Of a DNA stretch of 6,539 bases, positions 6,014 through 6,539 are shown in pieces. Source of the DNA: Planctomycetota bacterium (GTDB lineage: Bacteria; Planctomycetota; B129-G9); assembly GCA_030622295.1 (NCBI GenBank), contig JAUXGI010000064.1, forward strand, positions 1 to 6,539, read 5' to 3'. Position numbers and translations under genes: made by a program. The notes beneath the pieces are model-generated. The model ran no database searches. It saw only the letters and a program-made list of their open reading frames with translations, and had not been told where the DNA came from. Position 1 is the stretch's first letter. Each line of letters opens with the position of its first letter.

Positions 6014-6068
6014 GGGCAAGGGCAAGGGCAAGGGGAGTCAGAAGTCAGGGCAAGGGCAAGGGCAAGGG
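6014..6068 (+). repeat. Two (GGGCAA)3 blocks with G-quadruplex pattern
   Basis: (GGGCAA)3GGGG lies at 6014-6035 and (GGGCAA)3GGG at 6048-6068, separated by AGTCAGAAGTCA. Each block has four G-runs of at least three with constant three-base loops, an exact G-quadruplex pattern on the rfbB mRNA-like strand, starting three bases after the stop codon. The same unit appears in reverse orientation at 1614-1643. Confidence 0.85.
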
Positions 6069-6101
6069 ATTCGGGATTTCGGAAACCAGAAGCCAGAAGA
6101 T

Positions 6102-6143
6102 ATTTGTGTTTATTCGTGTGCATTCGTGGTTCCAAATTCAAGT
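6102..6143 (+). repeat. Right copy of the 42-base inverted repeat
   Basis: Matches the reverse complement of 1565-1606 at 41 of 42 positions. ATTTGTG at 6102 and ATTCGTG at 6112 and 6122 keep the exact 10-base phasing. The flank to 6159 still resembles the left copy (AGAAG-C-GAAG). A partial extra copy, ATTCGTGGTTCC, follows at 6159-6170. Confidence 0.9.
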
Positions 6144-6242
6144 CAGAAGTCGGAAGTAATTCGTGGTTCCCGTTTTCTCTGCGTCTCCCTGGCCGGAGAG
6201 CCCGTGGCTTTAGACTCGGGCGGGCTGAGCCTCTGCGGCTAT

Positions 6243-6321
6243 ATCGGATGGCAGATAGCGGATGGCGGATCTCGGATGATTTTTTTATCCGCTGTCCGAT
6301 ATCCGAAGTCCGGCATCCGAT
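6243..6321. repeat. Degenerate CGGAT/ATCCG palindromic cluster
   Basis: The plus strand reads a series of GGAT units (6243-6279), then seven T residues (6280-6286), then ATCCG and TCCG units (6287-6321). The outer arms ATCGGATG (6243-6250) and CATCCGAT (6314-6321) are perfectly complementary, and several inner registers can pair. It may fold into an imperfect hairpin between the convergent genes. Confidence 0.65.
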
Positions 6322-6332
6322 TCAGGTTCCTG

Positions 6333-6539
6333 TTAACCTTTCTCCTTCCCGGCGTCTCTGAGTCTCTGCGTCCGGCGACTTTTCCATTCGGCGGCGCGGG
6401 CCTTGACGGCCTCCAGGTGCTCCAAGTCCATGCGAACCGTGCCCATTCTCGGCTTGCCCTTTACGCGGCCGTGGCAGTCGCTGCCGCCCGTCACCAGCAG
6501 ACCATGCTCCCTGCACGCCGACAGCAGGTATTCACTGAC
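6333..6539 (-). CDS. PHP-domain phosphoesterase (C-terminal end, 5' part outside window)
   Basis: Reading the minus strand from base 6539 gives 68 codons with no stop until TAA at 6333-6335. The translation begins VSEYLLSACREHGLLVTGGSDCHG. The stretch HGLLVTGGSDCHG (residues 12-24) followed by GKPRMG matches the last metal-binding motif of PHP-domain phosphoesterases of the TrpH/YciV type, where GSDFHG is usual and the Asp and His bind metal. Such enzymes hydrolyse nucleotide or oligonucleotide phosphate esters in the cytoplasm; the exact substrate cannot be told from this fragment. The last residues (about 53-68, rich in Arg and Lys) are encoded by a CTCTGCG-type repeat stretch at 6351-6375, so the true ancestral end may have been shorter. 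It converges on rfbB. The family call rests on one motif but is a good match. Confidence 0.8.
   Translation of the reverse strand, partial: VSEYLLSACREHGLLVTGGSDCHGRVKGKPRMGTVRMDLEHLEAVKARAAEWKSRRTQRLRDAGKEKG

Larger units (their letters stand above)
6011..6332. other. Repeat-rich gap between convergent genes
   Basis: No credible gene is seen. It holds two (GGGCAA)n blocks, the right copy of the 42-base inverted repeat, a second ATTCGTGGTTCC, TTTTCTCTGCG (6173-6183) and CTCTGCGGCT (6231-6240), which are inverse copies of 1463-1473 and 1450-1459, and a degenerate CGGAT palindrome. No textbook terminator is seen for rfbB or for the convergent PHP gene, so these hairpins may serve that purpose. 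Confidence 0.8.

Noticed and set aside
4952..6031. 359-codon minus-strand open frame covering all of rfbB
   Set aside because: The opposite strand encodes a textbook dehydratase with promoter and ribosome-binding site. The shadow begins in the GGGCAA repeats, giving a Pro-Leu N-terminus.
1565..6143. Insertion sequence or transposon defined by the 42-base inverted repeats
   Set aside because: No transposase lies between the copies, the enclosed genes are chromosomal in type, and no target-site duplication is visible. Kept only as a repeat pair.
6104..6361. Plus-strand open frame in the last gap
   Set aside because: It is built from repeat units and overlaps the real minus-strand PHP gene; no ribosome-binding site or domain is seen.
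6322..6516. Alternative minus-strand frame starting with ATG inside the PHP region
   Set aside because: It is out of frame with the HGLLVTGGSDCHG motif and yields an Arg/Gly-rich product without any family signal.

Overview
This is a GC-rich bacterial window with long, clean reading frames. It holds three complete genes and one partial gene on the plus strand, and one partial gene on the minus strand. No rRNA, tRNA or taxonomic marker is present, so the lineage is uncertain. Three things would fit an environmental bacterium of the Planctomycetota or a neighbouring deep-branching phylum: the K+-dependent-type membrane pyrophosphatase, the secreted Ig-like/TPR protein, and gaps packed with degenerate tandem and inverted repeats. 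That placement is inference.

Layout. Bases 1-1365 encode the C-terminal two thirds of a membrane-integral, ion-pumping pyrophosphatase whose 5' end lies outside the window. Bases 1366-1698 are a repeat-rich gap. Bases 1699-2286 encode an ECF-type RNA polymerase sigma factor whose last codons and stop lie inside a 47-base near-perfect palindrome. Bases 2436-4640 encode a 734-residue exported protein with two copies of a two-domain Ig-like module, an acidic Pro/Glu linker and a C-terminal TPR-like domain. It is followed by two consecutive hairpins, the second a strong intrinsic terminator. Bases 4641-4987 also hold a nested-hairpin repeat and a clear sigma70-type promoter. That promoter drives rfbB (4988-6010), a dTDP-glucose 4,6-dehydratase. 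Bases 6011-6332 are a second repeat-rich gap. Bases 6333-6539 on the minus strand are the C-terminal end of a PHP-domain phosphoesterase.

How the parts relate. The sigma factor and the exported protein are adjacent and co-directional, 149 bases apart, so the exported protein may be a target or partner of the sigma factor, but the sequence does not prove this and no anti-sigma gene is visible. rfbB has its own promoter, lies behind a terminator and looks like a single-gene unit making a nucleotide-sugar precursor for surface polysaccharide. Pyrophosphatase and PHP genes are housekeeping-type neighbours.

The most unusual content is non-coding. The gaps on either side of the sigma/Ig-TPR/rfbB block carry the same series of repeat units in mirror-image order, including a 42-base unit matching at 41 positions and G-quadruplex-type (GGGCAA)n tracts. 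A GGGGTCAGAC-containing element occurs in two forms, a simple palindrome and a nested hairpin. Two genes, the sigma factor and the PHP gene, have 3' ends that run into these repeats.
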